A stretch of DNA of 64,000 bases from Riptortus pedestris (lineage: Eukaryota; Arthropoda; Insecta; Hemiptera; Alydidae): assembly GCA_019009955.1 (NCBI GenBank), contig CM032233.1:13435001-13499000 (forward strand). The letters run 5' to 3'. The notes beneath the pieces were generated by a model. It did no database searches and had not been told where the DNA came from. It saw nothing but the letters and a program-made list of their open reading frames with translations. The position numbers and the translations under genes were made by a program. Numbering within the stretch: the first letter of the stretch is position 1; each line of letters begins with the position of its first letter. This document shows, piece by piece, positions 34,994-45,690 of this stretch.

Positions 34994-37900
34994 TTTTAGC
35001 CTGAAATATATTAGATATTGGGAAAATATAGGCAAAACATATATGTGTACTGTAAAAAATATACTGATTGTGTGAGACCAGAAGATCATTTATTCTTCTT
35101 ATCATATAGGTATTCATGATTTAGCTCATGGATAAAAAATAAAGATATGTGAAATGCATTTCTGTTTGGTATATAAATGTTAAGTCGTATGAGTGTACAT
35201 ACACTCAACCGCAAAAAAAAACCGTACACTTCAAATTTGTCGTATTAAAAGCTAATTTTAAGCAATGTGTTTCTTTATGTGGGTATTCTATTTATTACAG
35301 AGAATGTAGAGTCTAAGTCCATTGAACTAATCCCTTCAGGATTAGTAAACAATTAGATAAAACTCAGATTAGATTTATTTGTCGTGAAGTTGATCTATTC
35401 TAAACTGTAAGTAGTTTTTCGCACATTTAAACATCTTTAATTATTAACCAAGCATTTTCTTTAATTAATGTTTTATTTTTATTTCGGTCCAGAATAATGG
35501 GTCTTTGAAACTTAGATGGAAGGCCGGAGCTTACGTTACATTGCCGAAACGCTTGGGGTAGCAAAGTCTACCATTCACTGTAATAAAAATGAAGAATCAT
35601 TTTTTTTTTTAAATGTGTTAATTTATCTTTTTTTTTTATTTTGTATTTTTTTGTAAATAATCAATAGAAATTATTCAATTTTGGCAGATTTTGTTTAAAT
35701 AACCTATAGATTAACCAATTATTTTAATTAAAAAGAAATATACATATATATTAAGTATTTAACAAAATTATAAGACTAAATCTAAGTGTCTGTTTTTTTT
35801 GCGGTTGAGTATATATCGTATGTTTCTAAATTTCTAATATTGTACAGTGCATATTCTAGGTTTGCTCATATGTGGTTACTTAAATTTATAGTTTTATTAT
35901 ACTATTTTATTTTTGTTTCATAGGTGTGCCTATTAAACTTGGCCCTCCACCGGTTGGGAGATCTGAGTTTAATCACTTCCATGAACGTCATTCACCAAGC
36001 TCAAGAACATATTCTGAAAATTCAGACATTGAAGGAAGATGTAGTGAACTTGATGAGGTAATATTAACCTAAAAGTTATATATATATAAATATACATGCC
36101 CTTGAAGGTCAAAACTTCACAAATTTGCAAAAGATGTTTCATTTTGAGCTGTTATTTCAGCTATTTTTTAAAGAAATATCACAAAAAAAAATGTTTATTC
36201 AAAAGGGTGATATATGTCCTCTGTGAAGGCTCAAACAAAAGAGGAAAATAAAAACTTTGTTTTACATCTCCCTCAAAATCTGCATTATATTAATTTTTCA
36301 TTATATCATTAATCACCCGGCATACACATGTGGGAATCCATTTTTTTTGTCTAGTGGAAGTCTGGATCAGTGTTGAGTTTCTGGTGAAAAATTTATCTTT
36401 TCTAGCTTTTCTCCAATCAGCCTTGTGATCATCTCATCTGTTTGAGCTGGTTTAGTGCCATTACTAGGTCCCTTGAAGAGTTTTCTGCTTCATTAAACCT
36501 GTACACATTACCTTTAACTTTGAAAAACATTTTCCACAACTTGTATTTCATCTATGCCTTTTACATTTAATAATACATGGGTAAGATTATTCCTTTATAG
36601 GTCCTATTGTTGTTAGATATTTATGGAATACTATAAAAAAAGCTAGATTATCTCAACTCCATTCCTTCTTTATAATGTAATCTTATGAGTAATTTTTCAA
36701 ATTGTTTTGGAATGATTTCAAGAGTAATGGTAGCTTTCATTCCTTGGATGAGCTTGATTGGTATTTGAAGAATTTTGTCAAATCTATTAGAGCCATTCTG
36801 TAATAGAGTAACTCATTTTTGCCATTTAGTAGGTATGATCAATTTTGACATTTAGAAGAAATTGTTTGAAACCTCATTTGGAGCACAACCACAATAGCTG
36901 ATTTTCTTTATAGGAATTCTACTGAAACAAGACATTTCTTCTCTTTTTAAGATTACTTAATCAGGGCTCTTTATAAAATATTTTAGCACTTAACACCTCA
37001 GATCTAATACTTAACAAGTATATTTTTAGTTATGGATTTGTGCCAACAATGGACTTTTGAAAGCACACTAATGAAAATTCCTAACCTTCTTCTGTAGAGG
37101 AAAGCTGTGAACTGAGCTTTTTCATTTACCCTTGAGCGTCCTCTATAGTATAGCAGGCAGCTAGTGTGCTCAGGGTTAAGTAAGGTCTCCATTTCCCATT
37201 AGTTCATCTATTAAAAACGAAAATTTACTGCTATATCTTGTTCTATTGTGTTTTTGGGTCCAAATTAGTTTTTTCTTTCAAAATTTCTTATGAAGGAATT
37301 ACTTGGCATCATAATTCTGCCATTCTTGGCATGATTACTGGACATTTGTTGTCTCTTTGATATTCCAGAATTTAATAGTAAACAGGTTTTGAGCAACTCA
37401 TCTATTTCACCTTATCATACAGCCAGATACTCAGAAAATTTACCATTTAGATTAACTTGTTAGCCGATTTGGGCAGTAATTAATAACACCTTGAATTACA
37501 TGTGGAAAAATTAACTTGAAATTGAATATTAAGACTCAATTACAATTACTTCCTGTCAGTAAGGAGTTGCAATTACAAATGACTATATTTCAATTACAAT
37601 CACTCATAATTTTAAGTTGCAGTGGTAGAATAACAAATAAAAATTCAAAAAATACGAATTTTCCATGCATATAAATTAATTTTTCTTATGAATTGTATAA
37701 TAAATAAAAAAATATATTCTAATATGTGAGTATATAGATATCTACATCATTTTTTTTTAAATATTATTTTAGTGTTTGTATAGTAATTGCCATTTGCAAG
37801 TACTTAAAATGTAATTTTTTATTGAATTTCCTTGGTTTTATAAGTAATTGTAAATAGTATTTTCCCCATACTATGCTTGTTAGTTATCTAGATTTTTGAA

Positions 37901-38192
37901 AAGCACTGTAGGAATGACATTCAGTAAATTACAATAAACCTTTTTGTTTCAGATTTCCTGTCATCAAGACAATTCTCGATTTTCAGCTCTTCATTCAAGA
38001 GGAAGCTCAAAGAACATAGAAATTCAGTATTTGGACTTGGACCTTGATTCAAGTGACAGTGGGAATCCATCATCAGCCGAAAACACGAGAACTACTGTGT
38101 ATAAAGAAGTAGATTTTGTTAAAACAGAGGCTTTCAATAGAACTAGGCAGAAAGTTGAGGAAGAGAGGAAACAATGCTCTGATGCAAATTGA
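21596..38192 (+). CDS. dos: DOS/GAB-type docking protein, copy A (six coding exons, 554 aa)
   Basis: A scaffold of the Daughter-of-sevenless/GAB family: recruited to membrane phosphoinositides by its PH domain, phosphorylated after receptor tyrosine kinase activation, and able to dock GRB2/Drk and SHP2/Corkscrew. Exons: 21596-21679, 26847-26975, 29213-29390, 33150-34049, 35924-36057, 37953-38192. All junctions are GT-AG and the frame stays open to TGA. PH domain ~residues 11-125. Tyr motifs: Y165 (YIPI), Y188 (YDSP), Y289 (YLNI), Y311 (YDFP). PPRPPKP at 269-275. P384-P392 fits PxxxRxxKP, the GAB motif for the GRB2 C-terminal SH3. PPPVGR at 438-443. Y501 (YLDL) and Y525 (YKEV) are placed like the paired SHP2-binding tyrosines of GAB1. 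Closest relative is copy B downstream. Confidence 0.9.
24135..24424. repeat. Foldback element in intron 1
   Basis: The left arm AATCTTTAT...CCTCCTCGGCATTTACTAAG pairs imperfectly with the right arm CTTAGTACATGCCGAGGAG...ATAAAGATT. A second paired block is AGGAGGAGAATAAAAACTTA against TTTTTATTCTTCTCCT. The turn is near 24280. No coding capacity. Unrelated in sequence to the foldback at 8705. Confidence 0.75.
24615..24682. repeat. (TA)n microsatellite
   Basis: A TA tract of ~68 bp, within intron 1 of copy A. Confidence 0.95.
25701..26420 (-). pseudogene. Decayed TE-like ORF in intron 1
   Basis: A 130-codon open frame (26093-25701) with a Lys/Arg-rich segment (KRKKRKLWKKK) followed by a W-x-V-V-K-Y-type segment. 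Upstream on the same strand (26420-26100), further conserved-looking coding sequence can be read (FSPEQRKTFQDVLLEQ, then KKRRGEKPKRIRGNDL) but with stops and frame changes. It looks like the 3' half of a small transposon-type protein lying antisense in the host intron. The family is not recognised. Confidence 0.4.
26847..26975 (+). CDS. dos: dos copy A exon 2 (PH domain core)
   Basis: 43 codons, phase 0 at both ends. The acceptor is TTTTTTTCAG. It encodes RWRKRWFVLR, the signature second and third strands of GAB PH domains, then LYYYTDRNCRTLKGQIDL. The donor is CAG|GTGAAT. Confidence 0.92.
27868..29155. mobile_element. Inverted-repeat element with nested foldback, split by a SINE
   Basis: The left arm 27868-27935 (GGCTCAAAGAATAGAAG...AAGGTTAAGAAAAGAAG) is the imperfect reverse complement of 28857-28923. 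Between the arms is a second palindrome (28434-28631; GTAGCCAGTATGC against TACTGGCCAC, with GGGGCTCAAATTCTCAC against GTGGGAGATTTAGCCCC). The right terminus was hit by a SINE, whose duplicated target TATTCTTTGAGCC is the end of the arm. No transposase is seen. Confidence 0.6.
28924..29142 (+). mobile_element. tRNA-derived SINE (copy 3) with 13-bp target duplication
   Basis: The head GGCTCAGGTTAGCCATACGA and the body 'cccaccctggctag' match the other copies. The B box is degraded (AGTTTGATTCC). Flanked by perfect 13-bp repeats TATTCTTTGAGCC at 28911-28923 and 29143-29155, the mark of LINE-type retroposition. Confidence 0.88.
29213..29390 (+). CDS. dos: dos copy A exon 3 (PH domain end)
   Basis: 59 codons plus one base. 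It opens VDAGLEFES, nearly invariant in the GAB family, then FDVRTPKRTYYLAAET and the PH C-terminal helix with the invariant Trp (DMNKWVDCV). The donor GTACGTATAAATAACATT is almost identical to that of the copy B exon (GTAAGTATAAATAACATT). Confidence 0.93.
29436..29930 (-). repeat. Old MITE-like repeat copy
   Basis: 'aaatttccctgtcaatcagctattgaggttatactcataac', followed by 'aaactaaatatcaagttcattaatggctgaaatct' and 'atctctattattatgagtcagatc', matches the family but is strongly diverged and lacks the (TA)n. It is older than the copies in the first 20 kb. Confidence 0.45.
31157..31504 (-). pseudogene. piggyBac transposase, C-terminal part with cysteine-rich domain
   Basis: The frame includes LPNTNKYRSQFLKTLAIAL, typical of the end of the piggyBac catalytic region. 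It then has a C-terminal Cys/His-rich domain (CPW...CQLCQKSICGEH...CPSC), the zinc-binding module that recognises transposon ends. Upstream (31505-31560) more coding sequence is readable with an internal stop. With no catalytic Asp triad the element cannot encode a working transposase. Confidence 0.75.
31579..31872 (-). pseudogene. piggyBac transposase, N-terminal part
   Basis: About 97 residues from ATG at 31872, starting MAERRLLITDDEIREEL and very rich in Asp/Glu (DDDEEYTPDQGDD). This is the usual acidic leader of piggyBac-family transposases. The frame ends at TAA at 31579, where intact members would enter the catalytic core. Upstream in-frame codons to 31971 precede the likely start. Confidence 0.7.
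33150..34049 (+). CDS. dos: dos copy A exon 4 (docking region)
   Basis: A 900-bp exon entering and leaving in phase 1. The acceptor is a long pyrimidine tract TTCTTTTTTTTCAG. It encodes the disordered Ser/Pro-rich docking region: YIPI, YDSP and YDFP tyrosines (the YxxP ones fit Crk or PLC-gamma SH2 sites known in GABs), PPRPPKP, VPAPRRH, and PIVNRDLKPGRK, the PxxxRxxKP motif. The donor is AAA|GTAAGT. Confidence 0.92.
34050..35923 (+). other. dos copy A intron 4
   Basis: 1.9 kb with a (TA)n tract (34940-34985) and a Tc1/mariner-derived MITE (35202-35811). The rest is featureless AT-rich DNA. Confidence 0.8.
35202..35811 (+). mobile_element. Tc1/mariner-derived element, internally deleted
   Basis: Terminal inverted repeats: ACTCAACCGCAAAAAAAA at 35203 and its reverse complement TTTTTTTTGCGGTTGAGT ending 35810. 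TA lies on each side (35200-35201, 35812-35813). Inside, at 35522-35590, the frame SLRYIAETLGVAKSTIH is the N-terminal helix-turn-helix of a Tc1-type transposase. The rest of the transposase is gone. Length 610 bp. Confidence 0.8.
35924..36057 (+). CDS. dos: dos copy A exon 5
   Basis: 134 bp, entering in phase 1 and leaving in phase 0. It encodes VPIKLGPPPVGRSEF, with a proline motif that could be a second SH3 ligand, and an acidic end (SDIEGRCSELDE). No counterpart of this exon is visible downstream of copy B within the window. Confidence 0.85.
36058..37952 (+). other. dos copy A intron 5
   Basis: 1.9 kb of AT-rich DNA. No element ends or coding remains recognised. Confidence 0.7.
37953..38192 (+). 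CDS. dos: dos copy A exon 6 (SHP2/Corkscrew-binding tail)
   Basis: 79 codons and TGA. The acceptor is TTTTTGTTTCAG. It encodes IQYLDLDLDSSDSG and TVYKEVDFVKTEAFNRTRQK, matching in order and spacing the C-terminal region of GAB1, whose two tyrosines bind the tandem SH2 domains of SHP2. AATAAA-type sequence follows near 38297, before a (TA)n tract. Confidence 0.92.
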   Translation: MSCHQDNSRFSALHSRGSSKNIEIQYLDLDLDSSDSGNPSSAENTRTTVYKEVDFVKTEAFNRTRQKVEEERKQCSDAN

Positions 38193-38343
38193 CTGAAAAC
38201 TTCTCTCCATCCTTACTACAATGGATTTTGAATGAGCTTACAATTTGTCCTTAAGAAATTATTTTATATTCAGAGTCAACATAGTAGTATTTTTAAAATA
38301 AAATTAGAACTTAACATTTACTTGCCTGTATAGTTTAATTTTG

Positions 38344-38414
<71 letters not shown>

Positions 38415-41400
38415 GCAAGTGGGACTATAATTGTTTAAGACATTATAGGAATCGTGATAAAATGCCATATTAATGCTGACAATCAGGCTGTAATTATAGA
38501 GTAAGTTAATGGTTGCGTTATGTTTTATTTAGTGTTCATGTGATTTTTCCATCAGTTATAATTTTTATAAAACCATTTATTTAATTGGTATATTACTTAA
38601 ATCTAGTATTAATATTTGTTTTTCTTATTTTTAGGATTTATATCCAACAATTATTATTATCATTGCTGAAACTGGTTATTTTAGCTCACTATAATTCTCT
38701 TCTTAAAAAATATTATACTAAGTCAGAGGCTTTTGAATACTCTAATTCATCATATTATAATTTTATTTAAAGTGTTGTTTTTATATAATTAGTTTAATTC
38801 TTTTTTATTTTTGTTTTTATTTTTTTATTTTTTCAATATTTTTAACTAGAATAAATTTCTGGTTTCTAGAAATATTTATATTTTCTAAAATTGTTTATCA
38901 TATTTTGTTGATAACAAAATAAAATTGAAATTAATTTTTATTTCTTATTACAATTGGTTTTTGTTTATTTATTTTAAATTGCTAATTCCTATATATATAT
39001 AGTTGAAGGGTGTAATAACCTAGAAGTTAATCGCCCATAAACCTGAAACCTAACCTATCCTATGAAGATGGTATAATTCGGTTTAATATTCATTTGTTCT
39101 AGTATCCATAGCAGTAGATCCACTGTATTCATCATAGTAGCTATTTTCAACATTTAAAAAAAATCTCCAGCCCATGGATCTTTTTGCTAAGATTTTAATA
39201 CTGAAATTTGGAAGCCTTAATAGTTTCTGAAAAAAATAAAATTATGTGTACAAGCATAGAAGCTGGATCTTATATATTCTAAACCTATTGTTGCTAACTG
39301 ACTACTACACACTACGGCCCTTGCAAGGCCTGGGCCTCTGTTAGTCTTTAACCATCGTCTGTGGTCTGCAACGAAGATCTTCCTGCCTATTGAAGTTCTT
39401 CCTCAGGTTATCCAGCCACCTCTGGTGCTACCTCCTCACTCCACCTTGTATGCCATAAAATTTTTTTCGGGGTAACCTGTTGGACTCCATTCTTTCAGTA
39501 TATTCGTAATAACACAGATCCTTATGTTTTTATCTGCAACTACACGTGCTCTCTCAATTATCCTTCCCTGTTGCTACAGCTAGAAAATTTAAACTCTAAA
39601 TTTCTGAGGACCATCAATTTTCCCAGTACATCTTGAGGTTCTCATAGACTTGGTCTTCTCTATACTTATTAGTAAGCAGTGGTTGTGATACACATTCATA
39701 AGCAATATCCATTTATAATGTTGAGTTATCAATGTTGCAAGATCCAGCACGCAAGGGCAAGAAAGATGAAGTCACAAAACATAAAAACTTTATTTATATC
39801 ACTATTACACCTTCAGTGACATCTTCAGGCCATTTATATATATATATATATATATATATAAAGACTAGTATTGCTGACCTAGCCCTAACCATCCACTCCA
39901 TCCTACACTGTATCCAGTCATTACAGAAAGTAAAAGTTGTTGCAAAATTATACTTACATATTTTTATTGGAAAGTTGACTTTCACAGCAGATACTCGTAT
40001 ATAACATTCTCAGTCCTGTCCATCTGTTCTTGTAGATTTTCCAGAAAACTATATTAGTGAAATTTTGCAACTACTTTTATTTGCATGTTATATAAATGGG
40101 CGCACTACCTCAACTGAGAATAGTTCTTTGGGAAACACATCTCTTCAAGGCAATGGATGTACAAGACTGAGGATGATACATGGCTCATGATGAATGTTGA
40201 CTATCCAAAAAATGTATTAGTAGAATTTTGTAACAGCTTTTATTCCCCGTTTTCTAAACTTAGAAAGAGACCCTAGATCTTCAGTTGCTTATGCCAACTC
40301 TTCCAGAGCACCAAACAATACCGTAACATTTTGAGCAGTGAACAAATGAGTAGGATATTGTCTATGAGACTATAAGTCAATGACAATCTACATTCGTTTT
40401 TATGAAAAGATCTGTATGATTTATATTAGGTTAATGGCTGTGTTAAAAATAATAAAAATGTAATGTAGTAAAAATTGATGTCATCCTGTGTAGGTTAATT
40501 TTGAGTATTAAGTTTGGCACTGTCCATTGCCACTTTTTGTAATATGTCAAGGTACGTTGTTGATCTCTGTATTAATAGGAAAATGAAGCCTTGGGTGATA
40601 ATTGTTAAATGCATCAAATATATTCCTTTGATAATTGGAATTTACAACTAAAAGAAGGTAGCCTATGAATTTATATATAAACAAAATGTTATTATAAAAA
40701 AGTGTAGTGGTAAGTAGATCTTGGGCAAGGCAATTGAACAATGCTTGCCCTTCAATTTCTATATAAAATGTATTGTTAAATTGAAAATATCACAGATGAA
40801 ACAAAAGAATAGGTCATTTATTGATGAATGCACTGAAAGAAAATTAGTTAGGGGATCTAGAATTGCTCACTTATATTTTATTATTTTGATAGTTTCCGAT
40901 AATGAATTGTTTTGAAAAAGGGAGTGGCATTTGATGAAACTAATATATGGTTGGGGAACTTTGAAATCACTTGGGTTGATGAAAAGTGTGTGGGGCTTGT
41001 TATACAAGCTTACATGACTGAGGGCATGGACATAAGGAAGAAAGAACCAGATCATCCAAAGCGAGACCATTAATGTTAGAAGTTATCGGTCAGAGTGGAT
41101 TACCATATTTAGGATGCAAATTTCTAAGAGATTTTTTATTGTGTCTTGAATTTATATTTGGTGTTTTAGAGATAGATACCTTTATTTAACTTTGAGTATA
41201 TGTTGGATGCTATAAATAGTGTATTCATTTTGGAGTTATATATGATAACCCAACAATCCTTTACTTTTAATTGTCGTGGCAAAAAATCCTCTTCGAGTAG
41301 ACATAAGGATTTAAAATCAATTCCTTGAGACTGAAAATAAATGTAGTTTAAATAAAATGTCATGAGTCAAATTTCCTAATTTTGTATTTTCAAAATTCCT

Positions 41401-42240
41401 GGCACATACTTGGCCTGTCATCTCATTGCATTGTTGTTTTACCAAAAGTATATGAACAGATTTTTCATAATAGGATCTTTCTTTTCTCTTGAATCATATG
41501 ACTTTCTTTAGTTTCCCCATGGCACATGCAAGGTGTTAGTAATTAACAACAACCATATAAATGGAGTGGTATCCATTCAGAAGAGCTAGTATGAATATTT
41601 AGTAGATATTAATTTCAAAACCAAATGTTGTTAACCCTTCCCTCCTAGCCACATTTCTCAGGATCCGCCCAAAAGATTTGAGGCATCAGTGGCCAAAACA
41701 TCGTTTTAATACGTAATTCTGATAATAGGTCATTTGAATAATTCAATTAGTGAGTGATGTTATTGTATGTTTCCCCACCTCATGTTTTCTCTAGCCATTT
41801 TTATATTTATTTAAGAATTTATTAAAAGTATTTTATACTGTGTTGTAAAATCAAATAACTATATATTTATAAATTAACAGTATATTTGAGTAGTTATAAA
41901 AAAACAATTGCAATCCAAATACAACATAATTACCCACAATTAAAGTCAATGATTACTTGATGCAAGGAGTAGCCTAACCCCTAGAATGTGGCTCATAACT
42001 GGGCCAAATAGGGCACAATGCCCAGCTATGTACCAGGGCTATCAAGAACTTAGTAACTAAATCAAACTATGTACAGAACCTTAAAGCTATGGGACTAGCC
42101 TACTATATACAGCACTAACCTATCCTAATAAATACTAAATAAAATAAAACATGACACACACGTAAAAACACAATAAAACAGTTACTCTTAAACTAAAGAA
42201 ACAACAATAATATATTTACAACATCATATTTTATTTACTA
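38193..42240. other. Spacer after copy A
   Basis: A likely short 3'UTR with AATAAA near 38297, then (TA)n (38350-38413), AT-rich DNA, a (TA)n (39836-39860), and a decayed non-LTR fragment (39300-39500). Open frames of 60-90 codons have no recognisable content. Confidence 0.5.
39300..39500 (-). pseudogene. Decayed non-LTR retrotransposon C-terminal fragment
   Basis: On the minus strand, pieces in two frames (RWSEEVAPEVAG; WLDNLRKNF) resemble the extreme C-terminus of LINE reverse transcriptases, where a tract like RWLDNLxxDL is followed by a Trp/Arg-rich tail. The frame is broken. The match rests on a short stretch. Confidence 0.3.
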
Positions 42241-42244
42241 AAAC

Positions 42245-42689
42245 CACTACCAAAAAAAAAAAGAAATAAAAACACTACTTACAAAAAAAGAATTAAACCT
42301 ACTGAAATAATACAATATATAACAGGAAAACAATGCTATTCCTACCATCTCAACAACTGGAACCTCGCTTATCGGCAGACACCTCTTCTGGGGACTCCCA
42401 TCCTGATGGAGGCTCCAAATGCCCAGCTGCTGCCTGCCCCTGCCACTCAGTCCATATCCTGTGGGTTGTCTGCAGCACTCCAATTGTAAGGGCACTATGG
42501 GAGACTTAGAGTTTGGCTAACTCCCGTGCAGACCTTCTCTAGGGTCTAAGGGAGTTCGCACACTTAATTTCTAGGCACTCCAGTCAGCACAGCAGCTGCT
42601 CTAAGCCACCGTGGCTGCTTCATCCAGGCTGCCTTTGCCACTCACCAGATGGACAACAATTTTAGTAGTTTTTCCTTGGTGAGAAATAA
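42245..42689 (-). other. Possible 3' region of the R2-like LINE relic
   Basis: GC-richer than its surroundings and flanking the gypsy relic on the side opposite to the R2-like fragment at 47002-47215. On the minus strand an 82-codon frame (42495-42247) and AATAAA-type sequence (near 42235) are seen. If the gypsy element inserted into a LINE, this would be the rest of it. This is inference from position. Confidence 0.25.
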
Positions 42690-42886
42690 AGGTAACAGTC
42701 TTGCGGCCACTGATATTATTCCACTCCCGTTCACTTTTGTTCATAAGTCCAAGGGGGCGCGAAAACCATTTTTAAATGTTTTTAGAGAGAGGCACTGCTA
42801 GACGCACATTGATTCAGACTCTACTAACCAAGCACTGTCTAATAATAGTAATTGAACATTTGTTGTTGTTTTTTATAACCGCTACA
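42690..42886 (-). repeat. 3' LTR of the gypsy element, truncated
   Basis: It shares GTCTAATAATAGTAATTGAA, GATAGACGCACATTGATTCA-like and 'ttattccactcccgttcac' blocks with 46802-47001. Read on the minus strand it begins TGTAGCGG after the polypurine tract. Similarity stops near 42690, where the other LTR continues ~157 bp, so the terminal part is lost. Confidence 0.75.
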
Positions 42887-43266
42887 GGATTCCCCTCCTA
42901 GATGACGAGTCAAGAAACCATACTCTTTTTACTGCTCGTTTGGATCGGGTCCTGTGGTGCTCTTGAGGTGTATGGTCTGTGGCTGGTGCCTTCAGGCAGA
43001 GCGGTAAGGTGTTGGATGATGGAGTGTTGTACAGCGGTTTTTCGGAGGGTAGGAAAGCTGGTCTAAGGATATGGTCGCGTCGCGGCCTGGGAGTTGCACT
43101 ACGAAGAATTTGTCACCTCGCAGAAGAACTCTTTGTGGTCCGGAGTGAGGTAGTGTCAACGGACGCGGGCACAGTCTTCTCTGACAAATACATGCGAGCA
43201 GGTCTGTAACTCCTTGTGAACAAAGGTCTTCCTGGTGCTCTCCCTATACTCAGCTGGTCGAAGTTT

Positions 43267-44214
43267 TCACAGATTTTCCCTCAGTTCCTGGAGGAGAATG
43301 TGTGGATCGTCTGTTGACTTGTGATCCTCTAAGAACTCGCCTGGCAGACGGATAGGGCAACCGTACACTGCTTCAGCTATGCTCGATGAGGTATCATCTC
43401 GCAAGCTGGCTCTGCGTCCAAGGAGGACGGTAGGTAATACGCGAGTCCATTTGTCACTGTTCAAGTGTGCTGTAATGGCTGCTTTAAGGGTTCGGTGCCA
43501 CCGTTCGATCCAGCCGTTGGCTTGGGGATGATAAGCTGTCGTCCGACTTTTTTCAATTCCCAGAAGCTAAGTCAGTTGATGGAATAAGTGGGATTCATAT
43601 TGTCTTCCCTGGTCAGTAGTGATTCTTGAGGGGACACCGAATCGGCAGATCCAGCCGGAGTAGAATGCGACAGACACTGTCTCACCCGTGATGCCACGCA
43701 ATGGTATTGCTTCAGTCCATCTGGTCTGACGGTCTGTCATCGTGAGACAATAACGGTGTCCGTCGGAAGGTGGCAGTGGACCAATTAGATCGAAGTGGAC
43801 GTGCTGAAAACGAGTGGCAGCCGGGAATGTCCCCGGTGGTGCAACGGTATGCTGATGAATTTTAGCCTTCTGGCATGCAATGCAGAACCTCGCCCACTCA
43901 GCTACATCCGTAATGCAGCTTCGCCAAAATAATCGCTCTGTTACCATCTTTCTTGTCGTCCGAATGCCGGGAGTGTTTAAGTTGTGCACCTTGACGAACG
44001 CACTGTGCCTGAAGTCCCTTGGGAGGTATGGTCTTGCCTTGCCTGATGACATGTCGCAGAGAAGGGTCTTGTCGGTGCCTCTCTCAAAGGCCTGAAACTT
44101 GGGATTCTTCTGTTTCTGGAGTCGATCAATCTCTTGATCTTCTTTCTGAGCTAAAGAAAGGGAGACAAAGTCGTCTGGTGTCTGGATTTCCTCAATCCTC
44201 GATAGGGAATCCAC
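43267..44214 (-). pseudogene. Gypsy integrase, broken
   Basis: The zinc-binding region has CIACQ and a VHNL His, but the usual second His (HPG) reads TPG. The core holds the first catalytic Asp (FDLIGPLP) and second Asp (TDQGRQ). The Glu segment (WIERWHRTLK, ~43500) is in another frame after a shift near 43565. The last part (LPTVLLGRRAS, 43267-43464) is open. Non-functional as it stands. Confidence 0.85.
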
Positions 44215-45233
44215 GACTTTGTTACCCTTCCCTGGTTTATAAATTATCTCATTGGAGAATTGGCTAATGTTGGTAAGCCAACGAATGCGGAGAGGAGAAG
44301 CAGACTCATGCTTTTGGGTGAATGCATGGACTAATGGGCGATGCCTGTGATGATTGAGAAAACTCGGCCTTCAAGTTGAGGTTGAAAGTGTTTGATAGCT
44401 TTGTATATGCAATAGGTTATTGAGAGGTTGTTGTATAGATGCAGCGTAGCGAAGGCAAGGTTGGTAGAAATTCAGCGTTCCATAAAGCGTTGAAGTTCAC
44501 GAAAGTCCTTTGGAAGGGGAATTCTAGAATAGCTTTGACTTTGTCCTCTAGAGGTGTGATGCCTGATGATGTTAGATGAAATCCATGGAAATCAAGCTCT
44601 GGCACGCCGAAGATGCACTTCGATGGGTTCACAGCGAGTCTATTCATGTCGAGACGACGAAGTACTTCTCGGATATGGGCCTTGTGTTGCTCTTCGTTGT
44701 CCGAAGCGATCAACACGAGTCATCAAGAAACTTAAAGAGGAAGGGTAGGTCTCGAAACTGATAGCCAATAAAGCTTGAAAGCATTGACCGGCGTTTTTCA
44801 GACCAAAACTCATTCTATTATATTCGATGAGGCCAAAAGGAATAATGATGACCGTTTTCTTCCGGTCTTTTTCTGCTATAGGTATATGATAATAGGCCTT
44901 TCGCAGATCTATTTTGGGAAAGATTTTCTTGCCATATATCTCCATGGAGAAATCTCGAAGATTTGGTATTCCAGTGCACGGTAATTGCCACATAATCGCA
45001 GGGTGCCCTTCTTTTTAATAACGTGAAGTGGATTGGCCAATGAACTTTTGGAAGGTCGGAATATTCCCTCTTAGATGAGGTCCTGTATCTCCTTCTTGGC
45101 TTCTTGATAAATTCCTGGAGGCAAAAGACGGCATTGAGCCGAAATAGGGCGTCCTTTGGTCTCGATGTGATGCTCCACTGTTACGTTGGACGTCCACGAA
45201 TGGGAGTGACCTTGGTGACCGTAGGAAATTCAC
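44215..45233 (-). pseudogene. Gypsy reverse transcriptase and RNase H remnant, broken
   Basis: Reverse transcriptase pieces in order: the N-terminal region near 45233-45015, then KIDLRKAYYHIPIAE with the first catalytic Asp, and RMSFGLKNAGQCFQ. FLDD follows, split from LIASDN by a frameshift near 44712. Then NPSKCIFG and FHGFHLTSSGI. Of RNase H only the end remains (44350-44215; YKPGKGNKVVDSLSR). Confidence 0.85.
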
Positions 45234-45507
45234 CTAGGATACGGGCGAATCTATTATCAGCTGGAAAAGTGGAGAAAACTGGTATTTCCTCCGATGATAT
45301 GGTGCCGGTGATGCTGCGTCCAGAGTACTGGTCAATCAGCCTTCAGTTTCTTAAATCTACCGTAAGCCAAAGCCAGTACAAAAAATCCGCACCTAATATA
45401 GCGAGGATAAAAGTTCACCCGAGAGGTTATTCGAGGCTAAGTTGACTTCTCGAGTGATTTCACCATAGGTCGCAATCGGGGAGTCATTGGCTGCTATTAG
45501 GGTGAAA

Positions 45508-45690
45508 TCAGATGCGTCGTCCTTTGGGCACAGGTAGGTGAGATATACTTGCCCCAGTGTCGACGAGGATATGCTGGCGAGTGGTTCTGTCTGTCAGGAA
45601 TAGGCGGCGGTGCTGCTGGAATATGAACGTTTCTGCCACAACCTTCACATTTCCGGGTTTAAAGCTGGCTAGTCGGATTTCCAGTTGCAT
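45508..45690 (-). pseudogene. Gypsy aspartic protease fragment
   Basis: HILVDTGASISHLP is the D-T-G active-site loop of a retroelement pepsin-type protease. The flanking sequence to 45233 is degraded. It overlaps the end of the gag frame. Confidence 0.75.
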
